In this document: positions 1 through 9,032 of the stretch, in pieces
Position numbering within the stretch: the first letter of the stretch is position 1
How the letters are laid out: each line of letters begins with the position of its first letter
Assembly (NCBI GenBank): GCA_902615805.1
Contig: CACMQH010000001.1
Coordinates: 283,222 to 347,221 of the forward strand
Direction of reading: 5' to 3'
Source of the DNA: Rhodospirillaceae bacterium
GTDB taxonomy: Bacteria; Pseudomonadota; Alphaproteobacteria; TMED109
Length of the DNA stretch: 64,000 nucleotides
Program-made: the position numbers and the translations under genes
The notes under the pieces: generated by a model
Databases searched by the model: none
What the model was told of the DNA's origin: nothing
What the model saw: the letters and a program-made list of their open reading frames with translations, nothing else

Positions 1-217
1 TTATAGGCAAGGCAAGTACGATCTAGCTGTCCTAGAATTAGAAAAGGCTGTAGGGTTAATACCTAATGATCCTGTTATTAATGATCATCTTGGGGATGCC
101 CTGTTTAGAGCTGGGTATTACAATGAAGCTAGATATCAATGGAATAGAGCCCTATTATATGAACCAGAGAAAGAACTTAAAGAAAATATAAAATTCAAGT
201 TAAAAAAAGGACTTTAA
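1..217 (+). CDS. TPR-repeat protein, C-terminal fragment
   Basis: The frame open from base 2 ends at TAA 215-217 and encodes about 71 residues cut by the window edge. It shows tetratricopeptide-repeat character: a helix pair with the signature-like stretch LGDALFRAGYYNEA, then a second helix containing WNRALLYEPE, and a short basic tail. TPR proteins are protein-protein scaffolds, often exported in alphaproteobacteria. The gene lies 8 bp upstream of ispE on the same strand, so the two are probably co-transcribed. TPR proteins next to ispE are common in alphaproteobacteria, which is known context and not proof of function. The N-terminus and any signal peptide are outside the window. Confidence 0.75.
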   Translation, partial: YRQGKYDLAVLELEKAVGLIPNDPVINDHLGDALFRAGYYNEARYQWNRALLYEPEKELKENIKFKLKKGL

Positions 218-225
218 TTTTTTCT

Positions 226-1089
226 ATGCATTCTGACTATATAGAAGAGTTCGCTTTAGCAAAGCTAAATTTAAGTTTTAAAGTTTTAAAAAAGTTACCA
301 AATAATTTTCATCAAATAGAAAGTTATATAACTTTTCTACCGAATATTTATGATCATTTAATTATTAAGAAAAGCTTACAAAATAAAATTGTTATAAATG
401 GTAAGTTTGCTAATCAATTAATATCAAATGGAGGTGATACATTAATTAAAAAATCTATAAAACTTTTATCTAATTTATTAAACCTAAAAGTATGCTTAGA
501 AGTTAATTTAAAAAAAAATATTCCTCTTAACTCAGGATTAGGTGGAGGGTCTGCAGATGCTGCAGCTATAGTAAGAGCTATTATAAAACTTTATAAAATT
601 AAAAATAATAAATTAATTATTAATAACTTATCAAAAATTGGTTCTGATGTTCCAGCATGTTTTTTGTCTAAAAATGTGAAAGTCAGTGGAACTGGAGAAA
701 TTTTACAGCCAATAAAATTATTAAATAAAAAACTATGGGCCTTATTAATAAAACCTAAAAGCAACTATTCAACAAAGAATATTTTTGAAAGTTTTAATAA
801 TTCTTTTGCTAAAACAACTAAATTTGAACTCACCTTAAATAACCTAATTAATGATATGAATAAATATAATAACTCATTAGAAAAAACAGTTTGTAGAATA
901 GAAAAAAATGTTAAGAACGTACTATCCTGTCTTTATAACTTTAACAGCTTAACAATACCTCGTATTACAGGAAGTGGGAGTACAGTCTTTGTATTATTTA
1001 AAACTAAAGAAGATTTAAAAATTTATAAGAAAAAACTAAGTTTTAGCGAAAAAGATTACTGGATTCAATACTCACACTTAATATTATAG
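226..1089 (+). CDS. ispE: 4-diphosphocytidyl-2-C-methyl-D-erythritol kinase IspE
   Basis: IspE is the GHMP-family kinase that phosphorylates CDP-methylerythritol in the MEP isoprenoid pathway of the cytoplasm. The 287 residues match the usual 280-300. The N-terminal AKLNLSF holds the substrate-binding lysine, the glycine-rich ATP loop is PLNSGLGGGSADAAA near residue 100, and SGTGE and ITGSGST lie further on as in the family. ATG 226 is used; it follows the upstream TPR gene by 8 bp. The gene converges on folD, the two stop codons being 3 bp apart with no obvious hairpin between them. The isoprenoids made here would feed ubiquinone, for which coq7 is also present in the window. Confidence 0.95.
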   Translation: MHSDYIEEFALAKLNLSFKVLKKLPNNFHQIESYITFLPNIYDHLIIKKSLQNKIVINGKFANQLISNGGDTLIKKSIKLLSNLLNLKVCLEVNLKKNIPLNSGLGGGSADAAAIVRAIIKLYKIKNNKLIINNLSKIGSDVPACFLSKNVKVSGTGEILQPIKLLNKKLWALLIKPKSNYSTKNIFESFNNSFAKTTKFELTLNNLINDMNKYNNSLEKTVCRIEKNVKNVLSCLYNFNSLTIPRITGSGSTVFVLFKTKEDLKIYKKKLSFSEKDYWIQYSHLIL

Positions 1090-1092
1090 ATT

Positions 1093-1941
1093 TTAATTTT
1101 TTGTTAATAAAAAGGTATTTGATAGCAAACAGTGTATTGTCATGGGACCAACTCCCCCAGGTACCGGAGATATAAATGAAACTTTTTTTATTACATCTTC
1201 ATAATCTACATCACCAACAATTTTTCTTAATCCATTTTTATCCTCAATAACATTTATTCCTACATCTATTATAACTGCATTTTCCTTAACCCATTCTTTT
1301 TTTACAAAATTAGGCTTTCCTATAGCTGCAATAATAATATCAGAGCTTAAACACAAGTCTTTTAAATTTTTTGATTTTGAATGGGCAAGTGTTACTGTAG
1401 CATTTTTATTTGTTAATAAAAATGATAAAGGTTTTCCTACTATATTTGATCTTCCTAATATAATAACTTTTTTTCCTTCTAAGTCTAAAATACTTTCAAG
1501 CATTTTATAACAGCCTAAAGGCGTACAAGGTATAACTTTAGGTCTTCCTAAGGCTAATAAGCCTATATTTTTTGAATTAAAGCCATCAACATCTTTCTCT
1601 ATACTAATTCTGTCTATTACCTTATTGCTATTAATATGATTCGGTAAAGGTAATTGTACTAGGATACTGTCCACCGAAATATTGGCATTGGCCTCATCAA
1701 TAACCTTTAATAAATTATTTTCACTTACATCTTTACTTAATCTAATAATAGTAGATTTAATACCGACCTCTGCTGCTTTTTTTTCCTTATTTTTAACATA
1801 AACCTGACTGGCCGGGTTATCTCCAACTAAAATCACTAACAAGTGTGGTTTCCTTCCATATTCATTGTTATATGAAAGTATTTTTTTACTTAATTCATCA
1901 TTAAGACTTTTAGCTAATAATTTTCCATCTAATATTTTCAT
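1093..1941 (-). CDS. folD: Bifunctional methylene-THF dehydrogenase / methenyl-THF cyclohydrolase FolD
   Basis: FolD interconverts methylene-, methenyl- and 10-formyl-tetrahydrofolate in the cytoplasm, supplying one-carbon units for purines and formyl-Met. At 282 residues it has normal length. Visible family motifs are VQLPLPNH (near residue 97), the substrate-site region KDVDGFN, the NADP-binding GRSNIVGKPL (near 163) and VIDVGIN, with PVPGGVGPMT near the C-terminus. The start is the ATG at 1941. The minus-strand gene stands alone, with tRNA-Gln diverging upstream. There is a T-rich stretch just 5' of the ATG but no clear Shine-Dalgarno sequence. Confidence 0.95.
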   Translation of the reverse strand: MKILDGKLLAKSLNDELSKKILSYNNEYGRKPHLLVILVGDNPASQVYVKNKEKKAAEVGIKSTIIRLSKDVSENNLLKVIDEANANISVDSILVQLPLPNHINSNKVIDRISIEKDVDGFNSKNIGLLALGRPKVIPCTPLGCYKMLESILDLEGKKVIILGRSNIVGKPLSFLLTNKNATVTLAHSKSKNLKDLCLSSDIIIAAIGKPNFVKKEWVKENAVIIDVGINVIEDKNGLRKIVGDVDYEDVIKKVSFISPVPGGVGPMTIHCLLSNTFLLTKN

Positions 1942-2008
1942 TTGCCGTATAAAAAAAATATTTTATAATGTTGCTCAATTCTTAAACAAATGCAATATTA
2001 ATAATTGT

Positions 2009-2083
2009 TGGGGGATAGTTTAATTGGTAGAACAGCGGGTTTTGATCCCGTCAGTCCAGGTTCGAGTCCCGGTCCCCCAGCCA
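2009..2083 (+). tRNA. tRNA-Gln (TTG)
   Basis: A cloverleaf can be folded by eye. The acceptor TGGGGGA pairs with TCCCCCA. The anticodon stem GCGGG/CCCGT encloses the loop TTTTGAT with anticodon TTG. The T arm contains GGTTCGAGTCC and the CCA tail is encoded (2081-2083). The anticodon reads CAA glutamine codons. The gene lies between divergent folD and a small secreted-protein gene that begins 12 bp downstream. Confidence 0.95.
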
Positions 2084-2095
2084 ATTGAAATGTAA

Positions 2096-2428
2096 ATGAT
2101 GTTTAAGTTTTTTTTAATATTTAATTTTTTAATCTTAATTACTAATACTCATGGGTCTGAGGAAAATGGTAAAAACTTTATTAAACAATTATTAAAATGG
2201 AATATTGATTTTTTGAAGTTAGATAACTTTAAAGCAGGAGCTGGATGTATGACTTCAAATAGCCAAGAATACAATGCTTTAGGATTGAGCTATAATCTAG
2301 CAGACATAGAATATGCTAAGAAAATTGCTTTACAAGGATGTGAACAAATGAAGAAAAAAAATAAGATCCTTACCGAGTGTAAATGCGAAATTATATATGT
2401 AAATAATAATCTTGTAATAAAGGAATAA
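2096..2428 (+). CDS. Small secreted cysteine-containing protein of unknown function
   Basis: The product is 110 residues. A hydrophobic N-terminus of about 20 residues ending in THGSEE looks like a signal peptide, so the mature part probably acts in the periplasm. The mature region is helical and polar and has four cysteines (GAGCM, QGCEQ, ECKCE). The stretch LGLSYNLADIEYAKKIALQGC recalls repeats seen in alphaproteobacterial exported proteins, but I cannot name the family. Two adjacent ATGs (2096 and 2099) are possible starts. The gene begins 12 bp after tRNA-Gln and ends 6 bp before pmbA, suggesting co-transcription. The window also carries dsbB, consistent with disulfides here (inference). 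Confidence 0.6.
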   Translation: MMFKFFLIFNFLILITNTHGSEENGKNFIKQLLKWNIDFLKLDNFKAGAGCMTSNSQEYNALGLSYNLADIEYAKKIALQGCEQMKKKNKILTECKCEIIYVNNNLVIKE

Positions 2429-2434
2429 TAATTT

Positions 2435-3739
2435 ATGAAAAAAGTTTATGATTTTGGTAATGACATATTAAATAATTATAAAAGTTTTAATATTGACGAT
2501 GTAGAAGTTATTACTTCTGAAAATACTAGTCTTTCAGTAAAATCTAGACAGCAAAAACTAGAAAATATTGAAAGATCAGAAAATTTCAATATAAGTATCA
2601 ACATTTATAAAGATAAAAAAAAAGCTACAATTTCATCTAATAATATAGATAGTACTGATGCTAAAGAATATTTAGAAAAGGGTAGCGCAATGGTAAAATC
2701 TATGCCAATAGATGAATACAGTGGTTTAGCTGATAAAAAGGATTATGCTAGTGAAATAGATGATTTAGAGCTAGAAGATACAACCCAACTAAGTGAAAAA
2801 CAGCTTTTGGATCAAGCATTGTTAGCTGAAGATGCTATGCTAAAAAATAAAAAGATAACTAACTCAGAAGGTGCAACGAGAAGTTTTTCTAAAAACACAT
2901 ATAATATAATAAACTCTAAAGGCTTTAATGCAAAATATAGTAAAACCTTTCATTCAATATCATCTATAGCTATTGCAGGATCAGATACTAATATGCAAAG
3001 GGACTATGAATATTCTGCTGCAACACATGCAAGTGATTTGTTGCTAGCAGAAGAAGTAGGTTTTCTGGCTGCCAAAAGAGCTGCTTCTAGGCTTAATTCT
3101 AAGAAAATAAAAAGCTGTACCTTAGATGTCATTTTTGAACCCAGAGTTGCTAAAAGCATTTTGTCATCATTCTGCTCTTGTGCTTCAGGAACATCTATTG
3201 CTAGAGGAACAAGTTTTTTAAATAATAAATTAAATACTTCAATATTTAAAAAAAATATCAATATAACCAATAACCCTAAACTAAAAAAAGGAATAGGTTC
3301 TTCTCCATATGATTCCAGTGGCATAAAAACAGAGAATATTTCTATAGTTCAAGATGGAATATTTAAAAATTATTTTCTTAATATTAGAAGTGCTAGACAA
3401 CTAAGAATGGCTATTAACGGTAACTCTTCTCCATCAAATTTGATATTAAATAAGGGTGATCAAGATATAAAGACTATTATTAAAAATATTAAAAATGGTT
3501 TTTTAGTTACTGAAATGTTAGGAATGAGTTTTAATCCAATAAATGGAGACTATAGTAGGGGTGCAACTGGATTTAAAATTGAAAATGGTGAAATTACTTA
3601 TCCTGTAAGTGAAGTTACTATCGCTGGAAATCTAGCAGAGATGCTAAAGAATTTAATTCCAGCCAACGACTTAAAAATTAATGATAATATAAATAGTCCT
3701 TCAATTCTAATAGAAGGTATGACACTCGCAGGTTTATAA
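2435..3739 (+). CDS. pmbA: TldD/PmbA family metalloprotease subunit PmbA (TldE)
   Basis: This is the PmbA/TldE partner of the TldD-TldE heterodimeric cytoplasmic protease, known for processing small peptides such as microcin B17 and the antitoxin CcdA. The 434 residues are close to the usual 440-450. Family features include an N-terminal domain with VEVITSENTSLSVKSRQQ, a central SCASGTSIARGTSF segment, and the C-terminal block SRGATGFKIENGEITYPVSEVTIAGNL (quoted in part). As in other PmbA proteins I see no HExxxH zinc motif, which belongs to the TldD partner; tldD is not in this window. The gene is flanked within a few bases by the small secreted-protein gene and waaA. Confidence 0.92.
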   Translation: MKKVYDFGNDILNNYKSFNIDDVEVITSENTSLSVKSRQQKLENIERSENFNISINIYKDKKKATISSNNIDSTDAKEYLEKGSAMVKSMPIDEYSGLADKKDYASEIDDLELEDTTQLSEKQLLDQALLAEDAMLKNKKITNSEGATRSFSKNTYNIINSKGFNAKYSKTFHSISSIAIAGSDTNMQRDYEYSAATHASDLLLAEEVGFLAAKRAASRLNSKKIKSCTLDVIFEPRVAKSILSSFCSCASGTSIARGTSFLNNKLNTSIFKKNINITNNPKLKKGIGSSPYDSSGIKTENISIVQDGIFKNYFLNIRSARQLRMAINGNSSPSNLILNKGDQDIKTIIKNIKNGFLVTEMLGMSFNPINGDYSRGATGFKIENGEITYPVSEVTIAGNLAEMLKNLIPANDLKINDNINSPSILIEGMTLAGL

Positions 3740-3742
3740 ATA

Positions 3743-4990
3743 ATGGGAATAAAAGCTTATAATGTTTTACTTTATCTATTCCTTCCCATTATAATATTTT
3801 TTTTTTTTTTAAGAGTACTATTAGGAAAAGAAGATAAGAATAGATTTTTAGAGAAGCTTTGCTTTATTACAAAAGCAAGACCTGTAGGTAGGTTAGTGTG
3901 GATACATGCCTGTAGTGTTGGAGAAGTTAGATCTTCTTATAATATTATAAAAAGTTTTATAAAAGATGGTTACAAAGTACTTGTGACTACTAACACTTAT
4001 TTATCGTCATTAGATGTAAAAAATAAATTTTCTGATAATGTTGTGCACCAATATCTTCCCCTAGATATAAAATTTTTCATTAAAAAATTTTTAAAATACT
4101 GGAGACCAACAAAATTAATCTTAGTTGAGTCAGAAATATGGCCTAATGTTATTTACCTTGCAAATAAATTAGAAATTCCTTTATTTTTAATTCAAGCGCG
4201 TTTTTCTGATAACAGCATTAAAAAATGGTCTATATTTGGAAACTTTTTTAAACATTTATTAGAAAAATTTTCACTAATAATCCCTCAGTCATTTTTAGAT
4301 AAAGAAAAATTGGAAAGTTATACTAATAATAAAATGCATATAGTAGCTAATCTAAAGTTTAGCTCGGATATCCTAAAGTTCTCTACCAAAGAAAAAAATA
4401 ATTTACAAAAGTCCCTTGCAAAGAGAACTATTATATCTGCTGTAAGCACACATAAAGGAGAAGAAGAAATTATCATTAAACAAATAGGAGGTTTGATATC
4501 TAAAAAGAATATTTTGCTTATAATTCAACCAAGACACCCTGATAGAAGTAATAAAATCATTTCACTGCTTAAAAAGCAAAATTTAATATTTAAACAAAGG
4601 TCTAAAAAAGAAGTTCCGAATCATACTACTAGAGTCTTTTTATTTGATACATTTGGAGAAACTGGATTATTGATGTCAATTTCAAATATAATTATACTTG
4701 GAGGAACTTTAGTATCAATAGGAGGACACAACCCGATAGAAGCCGCGCAATATGGAAAATGTATTGTTGTAGGACCATATGTTAATAAAATAGAGGAAAT
4801 AGTTAACGACTTTCTAAAGCATAGAGCAATAAAAAAAATTAAAAAAAGTGAACAATTAAATTATTTATTAGAAAAGTTAATATATGACAAAAAACAACTT
4901 AAAACGCTGAGCTTTAATGCAAAGGAACTAACAAAAAAATATTTAAATACCACATCATTTATTTATAAGAAAATTGAAAGTTTTAAATGA
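3743..4990 (+). CDS. waaA: 3-deoxy-D-manno-octulosonic acid (Kdo) transferase WaaA
   Basis: WaaA transfers Kdo from CMP-Kdo to lipid IVA at the inner face of the inner membrane, founding the LPS core. The 415-residue protein has an N-terminal membrane segment (residues about 5-27), then VWIHACSVGEV, a typical WaaA acceptor-side motif, VESEIWPN, and a C-terminal GT-B donor domain with QPRHPDR and GGHNPIEAAQYG. It starts 3 bp after pmbA and overlaps lpxK by 4 bp (ATGA), so translational coupling is likely. Whether it adds one or two Kdo units cannot be told from the sequence. Confidence 0.95.
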   Translation: MGIKAYNVLLYLFLPIIIFFFFLRVLLGKEDKNRFLEKLCFITKARPVGRLVWIHACSVGEVRSSYNIIKSFIKDGYKVLVTTNTYLSSLDVKNKFSDNVVHQYLPLDIKFFIKKFLKYWRPTKLILVESEIWPNVIYLANKLEIPLFLIQARFSDNSIKKWSIFGNFFKHLLEKFSLIIPQSFLDKEKLESYTNNKMHIVANLKFSSDILKFSTKEKNNLQKSLAKRTIISAVSTHKGEEEIIIKQIGGLISKKNILLIIQPRHPDRSNKIISLLKKQNLIFKQRSKKEVPNHTTRVFLFDTFGETGLLMSISNIIILGGTLVSIGGHNPIEAAQYGKCIVVGPYVNKIEEIVNDFLKHRAIKKIKKSEQLNYLLEKLIYDKKQLKTLSFNAKELTKKYLNTTSFIYKKIESFK

Positions 4991-5967
4991 AAACACCTTC
5001 ATATTGGTATAAGGAAAAATCTTTAATGTCTTCATTACTTCAGCCTTTGTCATATTTATGGATAACATTATCTTATTTAAGAAAAGCCTTCAAAAAAAAA
5101 TATTATTTTAATACTCCTATAATCTGTGTTGGAAATGTAATTGCCGGAGGAGGAGGAAAAACACCTTTAGTTATAGAAATTTGCAAATATTATAAAAAAA
5201 ATAAAACTAATATTCATATAATTTACAAAGCATATAAAACTAAAATTAAAGAAAAAGTAATTAATGTTAATAGTCTTCAAGATAATAAATATATAGATGA
5301 TGAAGCAATTTTAATTTCTAAATATGCTGAAACATGGGTTTGCAAAAAAAGAAAATATGGTATTCAAGCAGCAATAAAATCAGGTGCTGAATTAATAGTT
5401 CTAGATGATGGATTACAAGATACGAGTATAGTTAAAAATGTTAATATTCTTGTTTCTAATAAGAATCAGGGAAATGGAAATAATAAAATTATTCCTGCTG
5501 GCCCACTTAGAGAGACAATAAGTTCTGCCACTAGAAAGAGTAGTTGCATTTTTTTTTATGGAAAAAAAGATTCATTTATTAAGTATTTTAATGATTATAA
5601 AAAAAATATTTTTTTTGGTGAAATATTTATAGATTTGAAAGAAATGGTTAAAATTAGTAGAAAGAAAGTTATTGCCTTTGCTGGAATAGCACATCCTAAA
5701 AACTTTTTTAACCTATTATATAATCAGAATATAAATTTAATTGATACAATATCTTTTCCTGACCATTACAAGTATAAGGAAAATGATATTAAAAAAATAT
5801 TATTGTTATGCAGAAAGAAATCTGCTATTCCAGTTACAACCTACAAAGATTATGTTAAAATCCCTGCTGACTTAAAAAAAGACTTTTCAGTAATAGATAT
5901 ATATATAAAATTTGATAAAGAAAAATTTTTCAGTTATATAAATAAAAAAATAAAATTCAATGTTTAA
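4987..5967 (+). CDS. lpxK: Tetraacyldisaccharide 4'-kinase LpxK
   Basis: LpxK phosphorylates the 4' position of the lipid A disaccharide at the inner membrane. The 326 residues agree with the family. An N-terminal hydrophobic helix (about residues 18-32) is followed by the P-loop variant VGNVIAGGGGKTP (usual form VGNxxxGGtGKTP), a conserved LDDGLQD block and PAGPLRE. The ATG overlaps the waaA stop and the tail overlaps the acyltransferase by 8 bp, giving a compact lipid A operon waaA-lpxK-acyltransferase. In many bacteria these enzymes are scattered, so the grouping supports a shared function. Confidence 0.95.
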   Translation: MKTPSYWYKEKSLMSSLLQPLSYLWITLSYLRKAFKKKYYFNTPIICVGNVIAGGGGKTPLVIEICKYYKKNKTNIHIIYKAYKTKIKEKVINVNSLQDNKYIDDEAILISKYAETWVCKKRKYGIQAAIKSGAELIVLDDGLQDTSIVKNVNILVSNKNQGNGNNKIIPAGPLRETISSATRKSSCIFFYGKKDSFIKYFNDYKKNIFFGEIFIDLKEMVKISRKKVIAFAGIAHPKNFFNLLYNQNINLIDTISFPDHYKYKENDIKKILLLCRKKSAIPVTTYKDYVKIPADLKKDFSVIDIYIKFDKEKFFSYINKKIKFNV

Positions 5968-6856
5968 AATATTAATAGATTTTTTTGTAGGAACAGTCTT
6001 ATTTATTATTTTTTTAATATTAAAGGTACTTGGGAAAAGAATATCCTCTAATTTGTGTGCAACGATATTTTCTACCTTTGGCGCTTTAACAAAGTTTGAA
6101 CACATAGCAAAAAAAAATATTCTATTTGTATGGCCTGAAAAGAAAGACACTGAAATTAAAAAAATTACAAATAAAATGTGGAAAAATATTGGTAGAAATT
6201 TTGGAGAATTAATACATTTAAAAAACTACAACCCCCTAGGTTGCCCTCAAACAAAAATAATTGATTTAAAAAAAGTTGAACAATTGATCTCTTTAAATAA
6301 TAAAAAAAAACGAGGAATAGTTTTTTTTTCTGCTCACTATGGAAATTGGGAGTTAGGGCCTATTATAATTAAAAGTCTAGGCTTAGATCCACTATGTGTA
6401 TATAGAAAGTCAAATAATAAATTTGTTGAACTTTTAATACAAAATATTAGAGGAAAAAATGCAACATATGCTCCAAAAGGCGATATAGGAGCAAAAAAAT
6501 CTTATTTATGGTTAAGAAAGGGAAAAAGCCTAGCTTTATTAATGGACCAAAAATTAAATGAAGGTCTATCTATAGACTTTCTTGGAAAGCCTGCTAACAC
6601 TGCCAGTTTTATTGCAGACATTGCAATAAGAATGAATCTTGATATTGTTCCAATAAAATTTTCTAGAGATATAAATGATCATAACATCATAACCTTTTAT
6701 AAAAAAATTAATATGCCTAAAAATAATCTAAGCAAAAATAAAAAAATAAGCTTTATACTCAAGCAAGTTAATGATGTAATGAGTCAATGGATTAAAGATC
6801 AGCCAGAAAACTGGCTATGGATTCATAGAAGATGGCAAAAAGATTTATACGTATGA
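5960..6856 (+). CDS. Lipid A late acyltransferase (LpxL/LpxM/HtrB family)
   Basis: These inner-membrane enzymes add secondary acyl chains from acyl-ACP to Kdo2-lipid IVA. The 298-residue protein has an N-terminal membrane helix (about 7-22) and the catalytic HX4E motif inside FFSAHYGNWEL. CVYRKSNNK and MDQKLNEG are further family motifs, and the C-terminal PENWLWIHRRWQ is diagnostic. It overlaps lpxK and follows waaA, so the lipid A role is well supported, but whether it is LpxL or LpxM (which acyl position) cannot be decided. Its stop abuts the stop of the convergent M23 gene. Confidence 0.9.
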   Translation: MFKILIDFFVGTVLFIIFLILKVLGKRISSNLCATIFSTFGALTKFEHIAKKNILFVWPEKKDTEIKKITNKMWKNIGRNFGELIHLKNYNPLGCPQTKIIDLKKVEQLISLNNKKKRGIVFFSAHYGNWELGPIIIKSLGLDPLCVYRKSNNKFVELLIQNIRGKNATYAPKGDIGAKKSYLWLRKGKSLALLMDQKLNEGLSIDFLGKPANTASFIADIAIRMNLDIVPIKFSRDINDHNIITFYKKINMPKNNLSKNKKISFILKQVNDVMSQWIKDQPENWLWIHRRWQKDLYV

Positions 6857-7672
6857 TTATTCTTTATTTTTTATCAAGAGCTGAGGGTCTATTCTAGTGC
6901 CATTTATTTCCATTCTCCAATCTAAATGAGGACCAGTAGATCTGCCAGTAGATCCTACTCTTCCAATTTCCTGTCCTAAATGTACTTTTTCACCAACCTT
7001 AACAAAAATTTCTGATAAATGTAAGAGTGAAGAAGTTAAGCCCAAACCGTGAGATATAATTATAGTACCACCAGAAAAATAGAGATCATCCTCAGTAAGA
7101 ACAACTACCCCGTCACTTGGTGATACCACTATTGTTCCTTTTTTATTGGCTATATCAATACCATAATGAGGCCTTTTTGGTACTCCATTAAGAATTCTTT
7201 GACTTCCATAAACTCCTGTTATAATACCTTTCACAGGCATAATAAAACCTGCTTTATAATATGAAAAATTATAAAATATTTTTTTTGATTTTTTAATTAA
7301 TGCTACTTCTCTTTTTATTCTATCATAGTAACTTTTTGGTGGAGTAACTTTATTTTTGTCTAAATTATCAATCTTTTGTATTTTATAGTTTCTTTCACTA
7401 ATATTAACTTTTTTAGTTAAAATTCTTCCTGAGTCATAAATAACTTTTACAATTGATTGATTTTTATGCTTTCTTTTGAATCCTAATAAAAAATTTCCAT
7501 AATCGTCTACAGGAATTATTTGATCATCAAAAAAAACTTTTCCATCTTGCTCTAGTTTTCCAAAAACTAAACCTCCTTGAATAAAGTTTCCTTCTAAGCC
7601 TAATGCGTTTACGCCCGAACATAATAAAAAAAATAAAAAAATAAAATTTTTATATAGGTTATTTTTCTTCAT
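6857..7672 (-). CDS. M23 (LytM-like) murein peptidase, exported
   Basis: I place the start at ATG 7672 (track start 7702), because MKKNNLYKNFIFLFFLL begins a clear signal peptide; this leaves a 14-bp overlap with xseA. The mature protein has a variable N-terminal half and a C-terminal LytM domain: PHYGIDIA (first His and Asp zinc ligands), LTSSLLHL, and GRSTGPHLDWRM where the canonical HxH is H-L-D. From memory this HLD variant is common in one proteobacterial M23 subgroup, so it need not mean loss of activity. The likely role is cutting or sensing periplasmic peptidoglycan cross-links. An inactive regulatory LytM factor is the alternative. Confidence 0.88.
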   Translation of the reverse strand: MKKNNLYKNFIFLFFLLCSGVNALGLEGNFIQGGLVFGKLEQDGKVFFDDQIIPVDDYGNFLLGFKRKHKNQSIVKVIYDSGRILTKKVNISERNYKIQKIDNLDKNKVTPPKSYYDRIKREVALIKKSKKIFYNFSYYKAGFIMPVKGIITGVYGSQRILNGVPKRPHYGIDIANKKGTIVVSPSDGVVVLTEDDLYFSGGTIIISHGLGLTSSLLHLSEIFVKVGEKVHLGQEIGRVGSTGRSTGPHLDWRMEINGTRIDPQLLIKNKE

Positions 7673-8978
7673 AGCTAGTAATTTTGGCTTTAGCTTTACC
7701 ATCTACAAACTTCAAGATCACATCTTTATAGTTTTTCAAAGTGTTTATATTTTTAATTAATTTATTATCCGTACTTTTTATTACAACAAAGCCTTTTTCC
7801 AACCACCTTTCATAAGAACATGAGCGTAATATACTAACTTTACTTTTCATTAAATCTGATTTTTTTTTTACTAATGCATTAAAACTTTGCTGAAAAAAAT
7901 TAAATTGTCTGAATAAATTGGAATTATAATCCTTTATTTTTCTATCTTGTTTTATTAAGTTCAAACCCTTAATTAAACTATCTATTCTTTTAATATAATT
8001 ATGAATAAAACTTCTTATTTTTTCATATTCAGAATTTAATTTTCCTTCTAAACCGGATAAAAATAAATATGGATCTACAATTTTTGCCTCATACGTATCT
8101 AATTTATACATTTTTAAATTAATAAGGCTTTCTATATAATTTTTTTTATTTTCTGATAGAAGGTCTAATCTTTCCATAAGTTCTTTTTTTTCTGGTACTA
8201 CTACATCAGCAGCAGCTGTAGGAGTTGAAGCTCTGTAGTCAGACACAAAGTCTGAAATAGAAAAGTCAGTTTCATGTCCAACAGCAGATATTATTGGAAT
8301 ATCTGAATTAAAAATTGCATGCGCAATCTTCTCACTATTAAAACTCATTAAATCCTCTAAGCTTCCTCCTCCCCTTGCTAAAATAATAACATCTGGTTTT
8401 TTTTTTAAACTATTTAAACCTAAAATAGCACTTTCAATTTCTTGTTCTGCATTATTTCCCTGAACAGCTACAGGCCACAATAAAATGTTACTAGGAAACC
8501 TTTCCTTAATTCTTTTTTTAATATCTTCAATCACAGCACCAGTAGGGGATGTGATAATTCCTATAATATTTGGAATATAAGGCAACTTTTTCTTATTTTT
8601 TTCATCAAAATAACCTAGCTTCTGCAATTTTTTTTTTCTTTGCTCTATTAACTGTAATAATGCACCTTCACCTGCGAAAGATATATTTTCTACTATAAAA
8701 TTATAGTTAGACCTAGGCATATAAGTACTTATTTTACCTAAAGCTACCACCTCTAAGCCTTCTTCAGGCATTATTTCTAAAAAACTTGCTCTTCCTCTCC
8801 ATATTATGGAGGCTAAATTAGCCTCTTCATCTTTAAGATTAAAATAAAAGTGTCCTGAGTTTGCTCTTGTTAAACCTGAAATCTCTCCTTTTATTTTCAC
8901 TCTATTAAACTGATTTTCTAAACTATGCTTAATGTTAGTGGAAATCTCTGAAACGCTATATTCTGGGATATTTGACAT
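7659..8978 (-). CDS. xseA: Exodeoxyribonuclease VII large subunit XseA
   Basis: XseA is the catalytic subunit of exonuclease VII, which degrades single-stranded DNA in the cytoplasm. The 439 residues show the N-terminal OB fold (IKGEISGLTRANSGHFYFNLKD), a central catalytic domain with ITSPTGAVIEDI, ILARGGGSLEDL, SAVGHETDFS and YRASTPTAAA, and a long C-terminal helical coiled region. The last residues read GKAKAKI, as is typical. The small subunit XseB is not in the window. Upstream of the ATG there is TATAAT about 17 bp away but no obvious Shine-Dalgarno. The gene overlaps the M23 peptidase gene downstream. Confidence 0.95.
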   Translation of the reverse strand: MSNIPEYSVSEISTNIKHSLENQFNRVKIKGEISGLTRANSGHFYFNLKDEEANLASIIWRGRASFLEIMPEEGLEVVALGKISTYMPRSNYNFIVENISFAGEGALLQLIEQRKKKLQKLGYFDEKNKKKLPYIPNIIGIITSPTGAVIEDIKKRIKERFPSNILLWPVAVQGNNAEQEIESAILGLNSLKKKPDVIILARGGGSLEDLMSFNSEKIAHAIFNSDIPIISAVGHETDFSISDFVSDYRASTPTAAADVVVPEKKELMERLDLLSENKKNYIESLINLKMYKLDTYEAKIVDPYLFLSGLEGKLNSEYEKIRSFIHNYIKRIDSLIKGLNLIKQDRKIKDYNSNLFRQFNFFQQSFNALVKKKSDLMKSKVSILRSCSYERWLEKGFVVIKSTDNKLIKNINTLKNYKDVILKFVDGKAKAKITSYEEK

Positions 8979-9032
8979 AATTGAACTTAACTGTAATTAT
9001 AAGTTTATCATAAATTGGAGAAATTAGAAAAT

